Positions 37,410 through 46,006 of a stretch of DNA of 46,006 bases are shown here, one piece after another; positions within the stretch are counted from its first letter, which is position 1, and every line of letters starts with the position of its first letter. A program made the translations under genes and the position numbers. The notes beneath the pieces were generated by a model, which saw only the letters and a list, made by a program, of their open reading frames with translations, did not search any database and was not told the origin of the DNA. Origin of the DNA: Stenotrophomonas pictorum JCM 9942 (GTDB lineage Bacteria; Pseudomonadota; Gammaproteobacteria; Xanthomonadales; Xanthomonadaceae); NCBI RefSeq assembly GCF_001310775.1, contig NZ_BAZI01000002.1, forward strand, positions 1 through 46,006, in the 5' to 3' direction.

Positions 37410-38468
37410 ATGGATGTCGAAGTGACGCCGATTGCTGATGTTTCCAGTGAATTCCTCAGATACCAGTACGAGGTCTTGGGCATCGACCAGTACATGGCTT
37501 CGTCCGAGGTGACGGAAATCTGCATAAACCGTCCGGGCGAGGTGTATCTGGAGACGCGTGAGGGATGGCAACGTGTGGAGGTTCCCACGCTGAGCTTTGA
37601 GCGTGCGCGCCAGTTCTGCACCGCCGTGGTCAACGAAAGCAATACCGGACAGCGCATCACCGACACCGATCCGGTGGTGTCATTGACGTTCCCCACCGGC
37701 CAGCGCGCCCAGTTCGTGATCCCGCCGGCCTGCGACGCCGGCAAGGTTTCCATCACCATCCGGTTGCCGTCCCGGCACACCAAGACGTTGCAGCAATACC
37801 AGCAGGAAGGATTTTTCGACCAGATCCTGGACCAGGGTTCGACATTGAACGAGCAGGATCGTGAGTTGCTCGAACTGCGCCACGCGCGCAATTACGCCGA
37901 GTTCTTCCGGCGTGCCGTGCTGTATCGCAAGAACATCGTGGTCTCAGGGGCGACCGGCAGCGGCAAGACCACGTTCATGAAATCGCTGGTCAACCATATT
38001 CCCGCCACTGAGCGCCTGGTGACGATCGAGGATGCGCGCGAACTGTTCATCAGCCAGCCCAATGTCGTCCATCTGCTGTACTCCAAGGGCGGGCAGAGTG
38101 CCAGCAATGTCACTGCCAAGAGCTGTATGGAGGCCTGCCTGCGCATGAAGCCCGAACGCATCATCCTGGCCGAATTGCGCGGCGATGAAGCGTTCTACTT
38201 CATCCGCAACTGTGCATCGGGCCATCCCGGCTCGATCACCAGCTGCCACGCGGGCAGTCCGGAGCAGACCTGGGACCAGCTCGCATTGATGGTCAAGGCG
38301 TCGGTGGAAGGCTCTGGACTGGAGTTTTCGGTGATCAAGCGCTTGTTGATGATGACCATCGACGTCGTCGTGCATATCAAAGCCCACGCCGGCAGCCGCT
38401 ACATCACCGGCATCGACTTCAACCCTGAACGTGCATTTTCCCAGGCCGAAGTGAGCGCTCCGATATGA
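37410..38468 (+). CDS. virB11: T4SS ATPase VirB11
   Basis: A 352-residue hexameric traffic ATPase. The N-terminal domain contains EICINRPGEVYLETREGW. Walker A is GATGSGKT (180-187), the Asp box is TIEDARELFI, Walker B is MKPERIILAELRGDEAF, and the His box is GHPGSITSCHAGSPEQ. It powers pilus formation and substrate transfer together with VirB4 and VirD4. Confidence 0.97.
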   Translation: MDVEVTPIADVSSEFLRYQYEVLGIDQYMASSEVTEICINRPGEVYLETREGWQRVEVPTLSFERARQFCTAVVNESNTGQRITDTDPVVSLTFPTGQRAQFVIPPACDAGKVSITIRLPSRHTKTLQQYQQEGFFDQILDQGSTLNEQDRELLELRHARNYAEFFRRAVLYRKNIVVSGATGSGKTTFMKSLVNHIPATERLVTIEDARELFISQPNVVHLLYSKGGQSASNVTAKSCMEACLRMKPERIILAELRGDEAFYFIRNCASGHPGSITSCHAGSPEQTWDQLALMVKASVEGSGLEFSVIKRLLMMTIDVVVHIKAHAGSRYITGIDFNPERAFSQAEVSAPI

Positions 38469-38556
38469 CTTGCCAGAAGATGTGCTGCGTTGTCGCAACG
38501 GGTCGTGCCGCACGCTACTGCCAGGCGCAGTTCGTAGTCAGCGGGAGGGGGCGCTG

Positions 38557-39495
38557 ATGCTGCCGGGTATGGAAATGCTGGCGTGTCCGGAAATGGCCGT
38601 GCCGATGGATGTGATGAGGCACGTGGTCGAGGTTGAATCCTCGCGTAACCCGTATGCCATCGGCGTGGTTGGCGGGGTGTTGGCGCGCCAGCCGCGGCAG
38701 TTGGACGAGGCCCTCGCGACCGTAAGGATGCTCGAACAACAGGGCTACAACTTCTCGGTCGGCCTGGCCCAGGTGAATCGCTACAACCTGGCCAAATACG
38801 GGCTGGATTCCTATGAAAAGGCCTTCCAGCGCTGTCCCAATCTGCAGGCCGGCTCACGCATCCTGGCCGAGTGCCACAGGCGCTCAGGCAACGACTGGGG
38901 CAAGTCCTTCAGCTGCTACTACTCGGGAAATTTCACCACCGGCTTTCGGCACGGCTATGTGCAGAAGGTGTTTGCGTCCATTGCCGGTGAACGCGTAGGT
39001 GGCGGAGCCACGGCAGTGGGAGTCACCCCGATCAATGTGGTCAGTCGGCAGTCGCAGCGGCGGCGGGGCGATATTTCCCGTCATCCGCGAGGTACCGGAG
39101 AAGCGAGCGACGTGGTCAGTGCACGGGTTGCGTCTCCATCAGCGGCAGCGGCAGCGGCGCTGGCAGATGGTCAGGCCGCCGGCACAGATCCTGACCGCGC
39201 CTACGAGAGGTATCCGTCTACCGGCGCAATGGTGCGTGGCGGGCTGGCTCGCGCCGGCGATGTCGCGTTGTCGCGGGGAGTGCTGGAGGCGATGGACCCT
39301 GTGGTGCAGCAGCCGGTATCTATCGCACAGCCTTCTTCCGCTCCGCCGGCAGCAGCGCAGCTGCCGGGTGCTCCGGTGCTGTTGCGACCGTGGAGCGCGC
39401 GGAATCCATCGCAGGCGGAACCGGCGCAGACCGATCCGGCCACGGCGATGCCTGCCGCCAATATTCCCGTGGGGGATTCAGCCTTCGTGTTCTGA
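38557..39495 (+). CDS. virB1: T4SS lytic transglycosylase VirB1
   Basis: A 312-residue protein with an SLT-like domain: catalytic Glu in HVVEVESSRNPYAIGVV, then SVGLAQVNRYNLAKYGL and CYYSGNF. It clears peptidoglycan locally for the channel. A long Ala/Pro/Gln-rich C-terminal tail (about 150-312) is probably disordered. No typical signal peptide is seen from ATG 38557, although GGGAGGGGG lies at the right distance; the frame is open to 38470, so a longer start is possible. Confidence 0.88.
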   Translation: MLPGMEMLACPEMAVPMDVMRHVVEVESSRNPYAIGVVGGVLARQPRQLDEALATVRMLEQQGYNFSVGLAQVNRYNLAKYGLDSYEKAFQRCPNLQAGSRILAECHRRSGNDWGKSFSCYYSGNFTTGFRHGYVQKVFASIAGERVGGGATAVGVTPINVVSRQSQRRRGDISRHPRGTGEASDVVSARVASPSAAAAAALADGQAAGTDPDRAYERYPSTGAMVRGGLARAGDVALSRGVLEAMDPVVQQPVSIAQPSSAPPAAAQLPGAPVLLRPWSARNPSQAEPAQTDPATAMPAANIPVGDSAFVF

Positions 39496-39568
39496 CGAAG
39501 TTGTGGCACGGCCAGCCACACGGTATGGCCGATTCAGTTGTTTTGGACCATCGACAAGGAAATCATCA

Positions 39569-39961
39569 ATGAAGCGTACTTCTCTCGATTCCGCCAACGT
39601 CCAGCGCACGCTGAAGACCCTGCTGATGGCAATGGTCTTCGCTGGTGTGGTCTTTGTGCCGGACGTATTTGCCCAGGCAACCAATTTTGGAGGCGCTGAC
39701 AAGAAGGTCTGCGGCTTCTTCAACAACATCAACGGCCTGCTCAACCTGGCCTCCATCGCCGTGGTGACTATCGCGGTGATCTTCGCCGGCTATCAGATTG
39801 CCTTCGCCCATAAGCGCATTGCCGATGTGGCGCCGATCCTGATCGGGGGCCTACTGATCGGCGCGGCCGGCCAGATCGCCAAGATGCTGCTGGGCGACAG
39901 CAGTGGCACCTGTGCCGCCACCACCATGCTGATCGACGTGGTCCAGCATTACCGTGCATAA
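39569..39961 (+). CDS. virB2: T4SS major pilin VirB2
   Basis: A 130-residue TrbC/VirB2 pilin. The signal peptide runs to PDVFA, followed by a mature part with two hydrophobic helices (LLNLASIAVVTIAVIFAGYQIAFA and VAPILIGGLLIGAAGQIAKMLLG) joined by a short basic loop. The mature protein is longer than plasmid VirB2, with a cysteine in both flanks. It overlaps virB3 by eight bases. Confidence 0.92.
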   Translation: MKRTSLDSANVQRTLKTLLMAMVFAGVVFVPDVFAQATNFGGADKKVCGFFNNINGLLNLASIAVVTIAVIFAGYQIAFAHKRIADVAPILIGGLLIGAAGQIAKMLLGDSSGTCAATTMLIDVVQHYRA

Positions 39962-40274
39962 GAATGTGCTGTTCCGGGGGTGTACGCGCCCGCCCATGTT
40001 TCTGGGCGTGCCGTACGTCCCCTTCTTTCTGGTGGCCGGTGGCCTGCTGCTGTTGGGCATGTATTTCAACATGTGGCTGCTGCTGTTGATTCCGCTCGCC
40101 ATTTTTGTGATGCGGCATATGGCCAAGCGTGACGAAATGATTTTCCGGCTGATTGGTCTACGCCTGCATTTCAAATTCAAGGCGCGCAATCTGCAGCAGC
40201 ACGATGGCATGTGGGTGTTTTCGCCCAACCACTATCGCAACAGACCACCGCCGTCATCCTCCGGTGACAGGTAA
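39954..40274 (+). CDS. virB3: Inner-membrane T4SS protein VirB3
   Basis: A 106-residue protein with CTRPPMFLGVPYVPFFLVAGG and MRHMAKRDEMIFRLI, the VirB3 signature, including two adjoining N-terminal helices. The GTG start (39954) lies inside the end of virB2, so translation is coupled. It anchors VirB4 to the membrane. Confidence 0.92.
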   Translation: MHKNVLFRGCTRPPMFLGVPYVPFFLVAGGLLLLGMYFNMWLLLLIPLAIFVMRHMAKRDEMIFRLIGLRLHFKFKARNLQQHDGMWVFSPNHYRNRPPPSSSGDR

Positions 40275-40355
40275 CAAACCGTGCAGGCGACCCCTTCGTC
40301 GCCTGCACGGTGCGGCAGGTAGACCCCTTTCGCGGTACCTCAACGGAAGCCGTTC

Positions 40356-42802
40356 ATGTTCAGCCCCGACACCTCCATCAGTGAATTCATCCCCCTCTCG
40401 TCGCACGTGGCGCCGACGGTCGTAAAGACCACAGGCGGGGATTTTCTGCTGACGTGGCATCTGCAGGGGCTGCCCTTCGTAGGCCGCGAGGATTGGGAAC
40501 TGGAGCACCGCCACAACACCTTCAACCGGTTGTTGCAGACCCTGCGTGCCCCCGATTTCGTCAACGTGGCGTTCTGGGTGCACGACATCCGCCGTCGGCG
40601 CCAGCTCACCTCGCGAAGCCGGTTCGGCCAGCGTTTTAACCAGGAAGTGTGCGACCAGTACATGGACATGCTTTCGGCGCAGCGGATCATGCAGAACGAG
40701 TTGTACCTGACGATGCTGTACCGCCCGGTGGTGGCGGGCAAGCGGCTGATGGACAAGTCCTCGGACGTCGTCAAGCTGCAGGCCGAACAGGATCAGGCGG
40801 TTGCCACACTGCTGGAAATGGCGGGCAACGTCGAGGCGGTCATCCGTGATTACGCGCCGTACCGCATGGGTATGTATGAAGCGAAAAACGGCCAGGTATT
40901 CTCCGAAACCCTGGAGTTCTTCGGCTACCTGCTCAATCGCATCGACGAGCCGGTGCCGGTGCTGTCGGCCCCGGTCAAAGACTACCTGCCGGTCAGCCGC
41001 CACATGTTCTCGGCCAAGACAGGTGATTTTGTGGTCAGTACGCCCCACGGCATCAACACTTCGGCGCCATTCTCAACATCAAGGAATATGCCGATGGGAC
41101 GTATCCCGGAGTACTCAATGGACTGAAGTATCTCGATTTCGAGTATGTCATCACCCATTCGTTCAGTCCGATGGGGCGGCAGGATGCGCTCAAGGTGCTG
41201 GACCGCACCAAGGGCATGATGATTTCCTCCGGTGACAAGGCGGTAAGTCAGATCATCGAGTTGGACCAGGCGATGGATCAGCTGTCATCGGGCAACTTCG
41301 TGCTGGGCGAATACCATTTCATCATCGCGGTCTATGCCGACAGCCAGGAAAAGCTTTCCCACAACATTGCCGCGACCCGCGCCGAACTGTCCAATGCCGG
41401 TTTCGTGTCAACCAAAGAGGACCTCGCGGTCACCTCGGCGTTCTATTCACAGTTACCCGCCAACTGGCGCTATCGCACCCGCTTGGCCAACGTCAGCTCG
41501 CTGAATTTCCTCGGGCTGTCGCCGCTGCACAACTTCGCCACCGGCAAGCCGCACAACAACCCCTGGGGCGATTGCGTGACCACGCTGCAGACCACCAACG
41601 GGCAGCCGTACTACTTCAATTTCCATGCCACGCATCCTTCGGAGAATTCGCTCGGCGAGAAGGCCATTGCCAACACCATGGTCATTGGCAAGTCCGGCAC
41701 CGGCAAGACGGCGCTGATCAACTTCCTGCTCAGCCAGGTGCAGAAGTACGAACCGTCGCCGACCATCTTCTTCTTCGACAAGGACCGCGGCGCCGAGATC
41801 TTTGTGCGCGCCTGTGGCGGCAACTATCTGGCGCTTGAGAACGGGGCATCGACCGGATTCAACCCTTTCCAGTGCGAGAACACCGAAAGCAACGTGCAGT
41901 TCCTGGCCGACCTGATCAAAGTGCTGGCCGGCAAGCGCGAATACAGCGCCCGCGAGGAAGATGACATCTACCGCGCGGTGGCGAGCATGCTCGACACGCC
42001 GATGCACCTGCGCAGCATGACCAACTTCCAGAAAAGCCTGCCCAACATGGGCGATGACGGCCTGTACGCACGCCTGCGCCGCTGGACATCGGGCAACTCA
42101 CTGGGCTGGGTGTTCGACAATCCGGTCGATACCGTGGACCTGGGCAAGGCAAGCATCATCGGTTTCGACTACACCGACATCATCGACAATCCTGAAGTGC
42201 GTGTACCGGTCATCAATTACCTGTTGCATCGCTTGGAATCGCTGATCGATGGGCGCCCGCTGATCTACGTTATGGACGAGTTCTGGAAGATCCTCGATGG
42301 CGAGGGAGGGCTGAAGGAATTCGCCAAGAACAAGCAGAAGACCATCCGTAAACAGAATGGGCTGGGCATCTTCGCCACCCAGAGTCCGGAAGATGCGCTC
42401 AAAAGCGACATCGCCGCCGCGCTGATCGAGCAGACCGCTACGCTGATCCTGCTGCCCAATCCCAATGCCAGTCGCTCGGACTATATCGACGGACTGAAAC
42501 TGACCGAAGCCGAATTCAAAGTGGTCACCGCTTTGGATGAGCGCTCACGCTGCTTTCTGGTCAAACAGGGCCATGCCGCCAGTGTGTGTCAGCTCAATCT
42601 GCGCGGTATGGATGACATCCTCTCGGTTATTTCCGCCTCCACCGACAACATCGAGGTGATGCATCGCGTCCTGCTGGATGTCGCGGAACGGGAGAACGTG
42701 GCAAAAGCTGACCTCAGTCCCGAGCAGTGGCTGGACGAGTTCTACAAGAGGCGAAAAGGCTCAGGGAAAGCACATTCGCCCCGAAACGAGGTCGCAATTT
42801 GA
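40356..42802 (+). CDS. virB4: T4SS ATPase VirB4, interrupted by a -1 frameshift
   Basis: The largest T4SS ATPase. Reading is normal from ATG 40356 (MFSPDTSISEFIPLSSHV) to GDFVVSTPHG, then changes frame near 41050 to HQHFGAILNIKEYADGTYPG. One added base gives 815 residues, the usual size. The C-terminal ATPase has Walker A IGKSGTGKT (about residue 447), Walker B LIYVMDEFWKIL, and motifs KTIRKQNGLGIFATQSPEDAL and LLPNPNASRSDYIDGLKLTEAEF. It drives pilin handling and substrate transport. Confidence 0.94.
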
Positions 42803-42858
42803 TTCATTGCGGAATTTCATAAACCCACGATCAGAAGATCCCTGTTTTGGAGAACGTC

Positions 42859-43653
42859 ATGAAACGATCGGGAAGGAGTAATTCGAATCTTCAATCGCAT
42901 CACAGCGGGGTGGCAATTGTTTTTGGAGTCGCGCTGGCACTTGGGGCTGTCACCGCCCATTCGCAACAGGCGGTCGTGGAAGTGGGTCCTAGTTTTGGGC
43001 AGCAAATTTTAAATCAGATCAATACCTACCGTGCCCAGATCCAGCAAGCGGCCCAGTACATCAAAGACAACACTCAATGGGCTACCGACTGGGCACAGAC
43101 ATTACGGGAATACCAAGAGGCGCTGGTGACGGTACAGGGGATCATCAATTCGTTCGGATTGCCTGATGCTGCGCCGCTGACGCCGGTGGCTCCCAACTAC
43201 CTGGTCGCTGAGACCTGTGGCAAGGATGCGGATCTGAAGGGCTGGTTGAGCTCAGTCGTGTTCGGCTCCGGCGGTGACTGGAAAAGCCAGCAGACCCAGA
43301 TTTGCGTGAACATTCGCATGATGCAGAACCGAAAATATAATGAATCGGTGGATTTCATGCTTACTACCGCCCCGTCGTTCCTCAACAGTCTTGACCGGAT
43401 TGCCAGCCTGCGCCTTCTGAGCAACAGGCGTGGCGACATGGACGCGGTCGTAAACGATTCGCTGCGTACCGCCAACGAAATCAATGCGGCGGCCAAAAAT
43501 TTCGAGGCGCGCATGAAGTCCTATGACGCCTACATCGAGGTCATGGAGGCCAACCAGAAGCTGATTGCGCATAGGGCGATGAAAGGCCCGTCGTCGTTGG
43601 CCGGTGATCTGGTCAAGACGGCCGCACTGAAGACGGCGCTGAGCATCGACTGA
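42859..43653 (+). CDS. virB5: T4SS minor pilin VirB5
   Basis: A 264-residue secreted protein. The signal peptide runs to AHSQ, followed by a helical body with QQILNQINTYRAQIQQAAQYIKDN and a C-terminal helix, as in VirB5/TrbJ pilus-tip proteins. Two cysteines (AETCGKD, TQICVN) could form a disulfide. ATG 42859 has TTGGAG upstream. The name relies on the position between virB4 and virB6 as well as on its helical layout. Confidence 0.8.
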   Translation: MKRSGRSNSNLQSHHSGVAIVFGVALALGAVTAHSQQAVVEVGPSFGQQILNQINTYRAQIQQAAQYIKDNTQWATDWAQTLREYQEALVTVQGIINSFGLPDAAPLTPVAPNYLVAETCGKDADLKGWLSSVVFGSGGDWKSQQTQICVNIRMMQNRKYNESVDFMLTTAPSFLNSLDRIASLRLLSNRRGDMDAVVNDSLRTANEINAAAKNFEARMKSYDAYIEVMEANQKLIAHRAMKGPSSLAGDLVKTAALKTALSID

Positions 43654-43732
43654 GAGCTCAGCGGATGAGCCGGGACATCGTCAGCAGTGGCGACGAAAAG
43701 CGGTCTGATGGAACTAATCAGGAATGACAGGA

Positions 43733-44889
43733 ATGAATGTCCGATCGATTGAGAGCTTTGATTTAACCGGCGGGTTGCAGGACCTGCTGGGCCATGCCAT
43801 ACGCATGCAGTCGATCGGGGATTTTGCGTTTTTCCGATTCATCCTGACTTACCTGCGTAAGCGCATCGATGCGTTCAGCATCGAGCTGCTCGGCAATATG
43901 ATGGCTGGGTAGGCGGCATCGCACTGACCTTGATGACGCTCTGGGTGTTGCTTCAAGGCTTCCGGATCGTCACCGGGCAAAGCCGCGACTCGATGATGGT
44001 TCTTGTCACCAATATGGCGCGGGCTGCATTTATCGTGAGTGTGGCTACCAGCATGGCCATGTTCGGCGGCAGTCTGAAGCAGTTTATAACCAAGGACGTA
44101 AGAGACGAGATCACCTGGGTTGTAACCGGCAAGAACGAGTCGCCGGACGAACAGATCGACAAGAGCCTGGCTTGGATGCAGGTGGCGCTCTCAAGCGTCG
44201 ATGCGATCAAGGTGCTGGACGATGACAATCTGCGCGACGACAAGAACCGGGCATTGTTGGCCATCGGTCTGGGCACCGGTGGGCCTGCGGTGACTGCCGG
44301 GTCGATGTTGTTGCTATATGAGGTGGCGATCGCGCTCTTCATCGGCTTGGGGCCGCTTTTCATCCTGTGTTTGCTGTTCGATCAGACCAAGCAGCTGTTC
44401 CAGCGCTGGCTCTTCTATGGACTGGGGACGATGTTCTCGATGGCGGTCTTGGCCGCGATGGTGTCGATCGCACTCGACATGGTCATTCGCGTGTCCGCCG
44501 CGTTCTGGACCAGTGCACTGGTCGACAAGTACCTGTTGGATGTGGCGACTGGTGGTGGTTTGAGCAGCCAAGCGATGCAGCAGGGCGGCATGGGGCTGAT
44601 CCTCACCACATTGATCCTGACCGCCCCCCCGATGGCCGCCATGTTTTTCCAAGGAACGTTGGGAAGTTTCATGGCGTATTCGCAGATAGGTGGTGGTGCG
44701 GCTGGTACGCCGAGTGCCGATGGTCGTCCGCCGGGTAGCTATACGCCATCTTCGCCGAATAAGGCACACGCAGATGATGGAGGGCGCCGTGAAGCTGACG
44801 GCGGAAGCAGGATGATTCTACCCCAGAATAATGCAGCGGTAGCTCCGGAAACGGGGCTCCGGGCCGCACCTCGCAATACTGGAAACTGA
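43733..44889 (+). CDS. virB6: Inner-membrane T4SS protein VirB6, interrupted by a -1 frameshift
   Basis: A polytopic TrbL/VirB6 protein, 385 residues after repair. The first part (MNVRSIESFDLTGGLQDLLG to LLGNMMAG) meets a false stop at 43910; one added T near 43906 joins it to WVGGIALTLMTLWVLLQGF. Five or six helices follow, including LFIGLGPLFILCLLFDQTKQLFQRWL and GLILTTLILTAPPMAAMFFQGTLG. The C-terminal tail (SPNKAHADDGGRREADGG to the end) is hydrophilic. A region of about 155 bp recurs in the truncated copy at 45.6 kb. ATG 43733 or 43724 may be the start. Confidence 0.88.
44536..44690 (+). repeat. Direct repeat copy 1 within virB6 3' region
   Basis: About 155 bp coding DVATGGGLSSQAMQQGGMG and the last VirB6 helix. 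It matches 45648-45802 with about three mismatches (one C/A at the run of C, two at the end). The flanking sequence on both sides differs much more between copies. Confidence 0.9.
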
Positions 44890-44901
44890 AGGAGATTTAG
44901 C

Positions 44902-45405
44902 ATGTTTTCTATATCGCGTGCGTTTTTCTTTATCCTTCTGCTGTTGGTATCAGTCGCGACATATGCGGAAGGACCATGTCCGCCTGGGCAGTATCCGGTC
45001 GGAGGGCAGGGGGTGCTTGGTTGTGCTCCAATTCCGAGTGGAGCATCAGGCGCAGTCGGGCCAAGGGCCACAGGGCGCTGGATCAAAACGTGGGGAGTGA
45101 TTTCAGTCTCCCGTAGCGGCGATATGGGGGCTTCAGTGGGTCAAAGGTCTAAGAGAACAGCTATATCTGAAGCTCAGCAGCGTTGCGCGACCTATGGTGC
45201 GAAGGATTGCAGTGTGTTCGCTAGTTATAAGAACCAGTGCATTGCGTACGGAATAGCCCAAGGAGGGCGAAAAATTAGATCGAATACGGCGGCTACAAAA
45301 GAGGTGGCCGTCCAGCGTGTGCAGGAAATGTGCGCGAAGGATGGATTGGTGGAATGCGAAATAAAGTACACAGATTGCTCTGAACCTATTTTCGAAAAAT
45401 TTTAA
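44902..45405 (+). CDS. Secreted cysteine-rich DUF4189 protein
   Basis: A 167-residue protein with signal peptide MFSISRAFFFILLLLVSVATYA, a short CPPGQYPVGGQGVLGCAPIP module, then the DUF4189 pattern WGVISVSRSGDMGASVG, AISEAQQRCA, KDCSVFASYKNQCIAYG and CEIKYTDC. Eight cysteines suggest four disulfides in the periplasm. An AAGGAGAT site lies eight bases before ATG, 12 bp after virB6, so it is probably cotranscribed. AGA, AGG, ATA and AAA codons are far commoner than in neighbours, suggesting transfer. Candidate roles are an immunity protein against a T4SS effector or a VirB6 tail partner; neither is shown. Confidence 0.8.
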   Translation: MFSISRAFFFILLLLVSVATYAEGPCPPGQYPVGGQGVLGCAPIPSGASGAVGPRATGRWIKTWGVISVSRSGDMGASVGQRSKRTAISEAQQRCATYGAKDCSVFASYKNQCIAYGIAQGGRKIRSNTAATKEVAVQRVQEMCAKDGLVECEIKYTDCSEPIFEKF

Positions 45406-45587
45406 ACAGTTGGCAGCGTGATTTTTGATTATTGCTGAGTAGTGGGCTGTATTTTATTTGGTCTTATTTTAGTGAGTTTGTTTTCTATCGTTAGCTGTCT
45501 ATTGGTGTTCCTTTCTCCGATCTGCTGAGGTTATTGCTCAAATTGTAGCAGTTCCACGGTGCCAGTGGCGATACCTTTGATATTTCA
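45406..45587. other. AT-rich spacer after the DUF4189 gene
   Basis: About 180 bp rich in T, with no gene. Frame analysis from the in-frame TAG at 45546 gives QFHGASGDTFDISVVWWLL leading into the next partial gene, so the end of this spacer may be the decayed start of a virB6-like segment. Confidence 0.45.
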
Positions 45588-46001
45588 GTGGTGTGGTGGT
45601 TGTTGTCCGTTGCATTCTGGATCGGCGAAATTTTCGGAGATTTCCGATTGGATGTGGCGACTGGTGGTGGTTTGAGCAGCCAAGCGATGCAGCAGGGCGG
45701 CATGGGGCTGATCCTCACCACATTGATCCTGACCGCACCCCCGATGGCCGCCATGTTTTTCCAAGGAACGTTGGGAAGTTTCATGGCGTATTCACAGATT
45801 GGCGGTGCGGCAGGCGCGCAGCCCGGCCCGCAGGGGCAGCCACCGGGCTCTTACTTGCATCAAGCTCCTGAAAATAACCGTGGCAGTAGTGGAGGAGGCG
45901 GCAGTGGTGCAGCTGACATTTCGCGGGCATCAATGCCCATTTCCTCTCCCGCCTCTACCGGGGGGCAGGCAGGTCGGCGTGGAATGGCGAGTAACGATTA
46001 A
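45588..46001 (+). pseudogene. Truncated virB6 copy with an alternative C-terminal tail
   Basis: An open frame of 137 codons from GTG 45588 without a good ribosome-binding site. It begins VWWLLSVAFWIGEIFGDFRL, aligning with VSAAFWTSALVDKYLL of full VirB6, then is nearly identical through the last helix (DVATGG to FMAYSQIGG). It then diverges into its own tail with GSSGGGGSGAADISRASMP and GMASND. The N-terminal helices of VirB6 are missing. It may be a remnant of duplication or a silent cassette that could replace the virB6 tail by recombination. Confidence 0.75.
45648..45802 (+). repeat. Direct repeat copy 2 within the truncated virB6 copy
   Basis: The counterpart of 44536-44690 at an offset of 1,112 bp. 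The high identity between divergent flanks suggests recent duplication or gene conversion. Confidence 0.9.
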
Positions 46002-46006
46002 TGGGG

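Noticed and set aside
43900-43930. Programmed frameshift in virB6
   Set aside because: No slippery heptamer or downstream structure was seen, and the same one-base loss occurs in six unrelated genes.
31013-46006. tRNA-Val as an attachment site of an integrated island
   Set aside because: No repeat of the tRNA 3' end, no integrase and no transposase were found in the window; the other border may lie outside it.
1-46006. CRISPR arrays, insertion sequences, prophage genes
   Set aside because: No regularly spaced repeats, transposase motifs or phage structural genes were recognised on either strand.

Overview
The window is chromosomal DNA from a GC-rich gammaproteobacterium of the family Xanthomonadaceae (Stenotrophomonas, Pseudoxanthomonas, Lysobacter or Xanthomonas type). 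The evidence is the petABC-sspA-sspB block, an Oar-like TonB-dependent receptor of more than 1,000 residues, a fimU-pilVWXY1-pilE minor pilin operon, and a type IV secretion locus in the virD4-virB7-8-9-10-11-1-2-3-4-5-6 order known from the bacteria-killing X-T4SS of Xanthomonas. The genus cannot be fixed by eye.

Positions 1-15.2 kb hold housekeeping genes: the end of an ABC-2 exporter operon, miaB (minus), a secreted lytic transglycosylase, the cytochrome bc1 operon petABC, sspA and sspB, a minus-strand block (DUF3301, DUF2272, nadC, Trm112-like), purEK, sodB, and a tightly coupled grxD-SDR-yhgN operon. Positions 15.3-20.2 kb carry the TonB-dependent receptor, a strong terminator and ppnN. 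Positions 20.2-28.0 kb are a type IV pilus region: an AlgZ/FimS-like sensor kinase stands divergent to a six-gene minor pilin operon ending in pilE and two terminators. tRNA-Asn, a separate minus-strand fimT, uvrB and tRNA-Val follow (28.0-31.1 kb).

From 31.7 kb to the end lies a complete chromosomal type IV secretion system. virD4 is the coupling ATPase. VirB7 (a long lipoprotein with an N0-like domain), VirB9 and VirB10 form the outer core. VirB3, B4, B6, B8 and B11 form the inner-membrane and ATPase part. VirB1 is the muramidase, and VirB2 and VirB5 form the pilus. By family knowledge this type injects toxic effectors into rival bacteria. No effector with a recognisable toxin domain is present in the window. 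After virB6 comes an AT-richer, cysteine-rich secreted DUF4189 protein gene, then a second, N-terminally truncated virB6 copy. This copy shares a nearly identical stretch of about 155 bp with the first but has a different C-terminal tail. This modular end is the most interesting part of the window.

Seven genes (miaB, petC, algZ-like, pilY1, virD4, virB4, virB6) are broken by nine frameshifts. Each is explained by exactly one missing base, and restoring those bases gives full-length products of the usual family size. Several sites are shortened homopolymers. The simplest reading is sequencing or assembly error, not gene decay, so these genes are annotated as probably functional.
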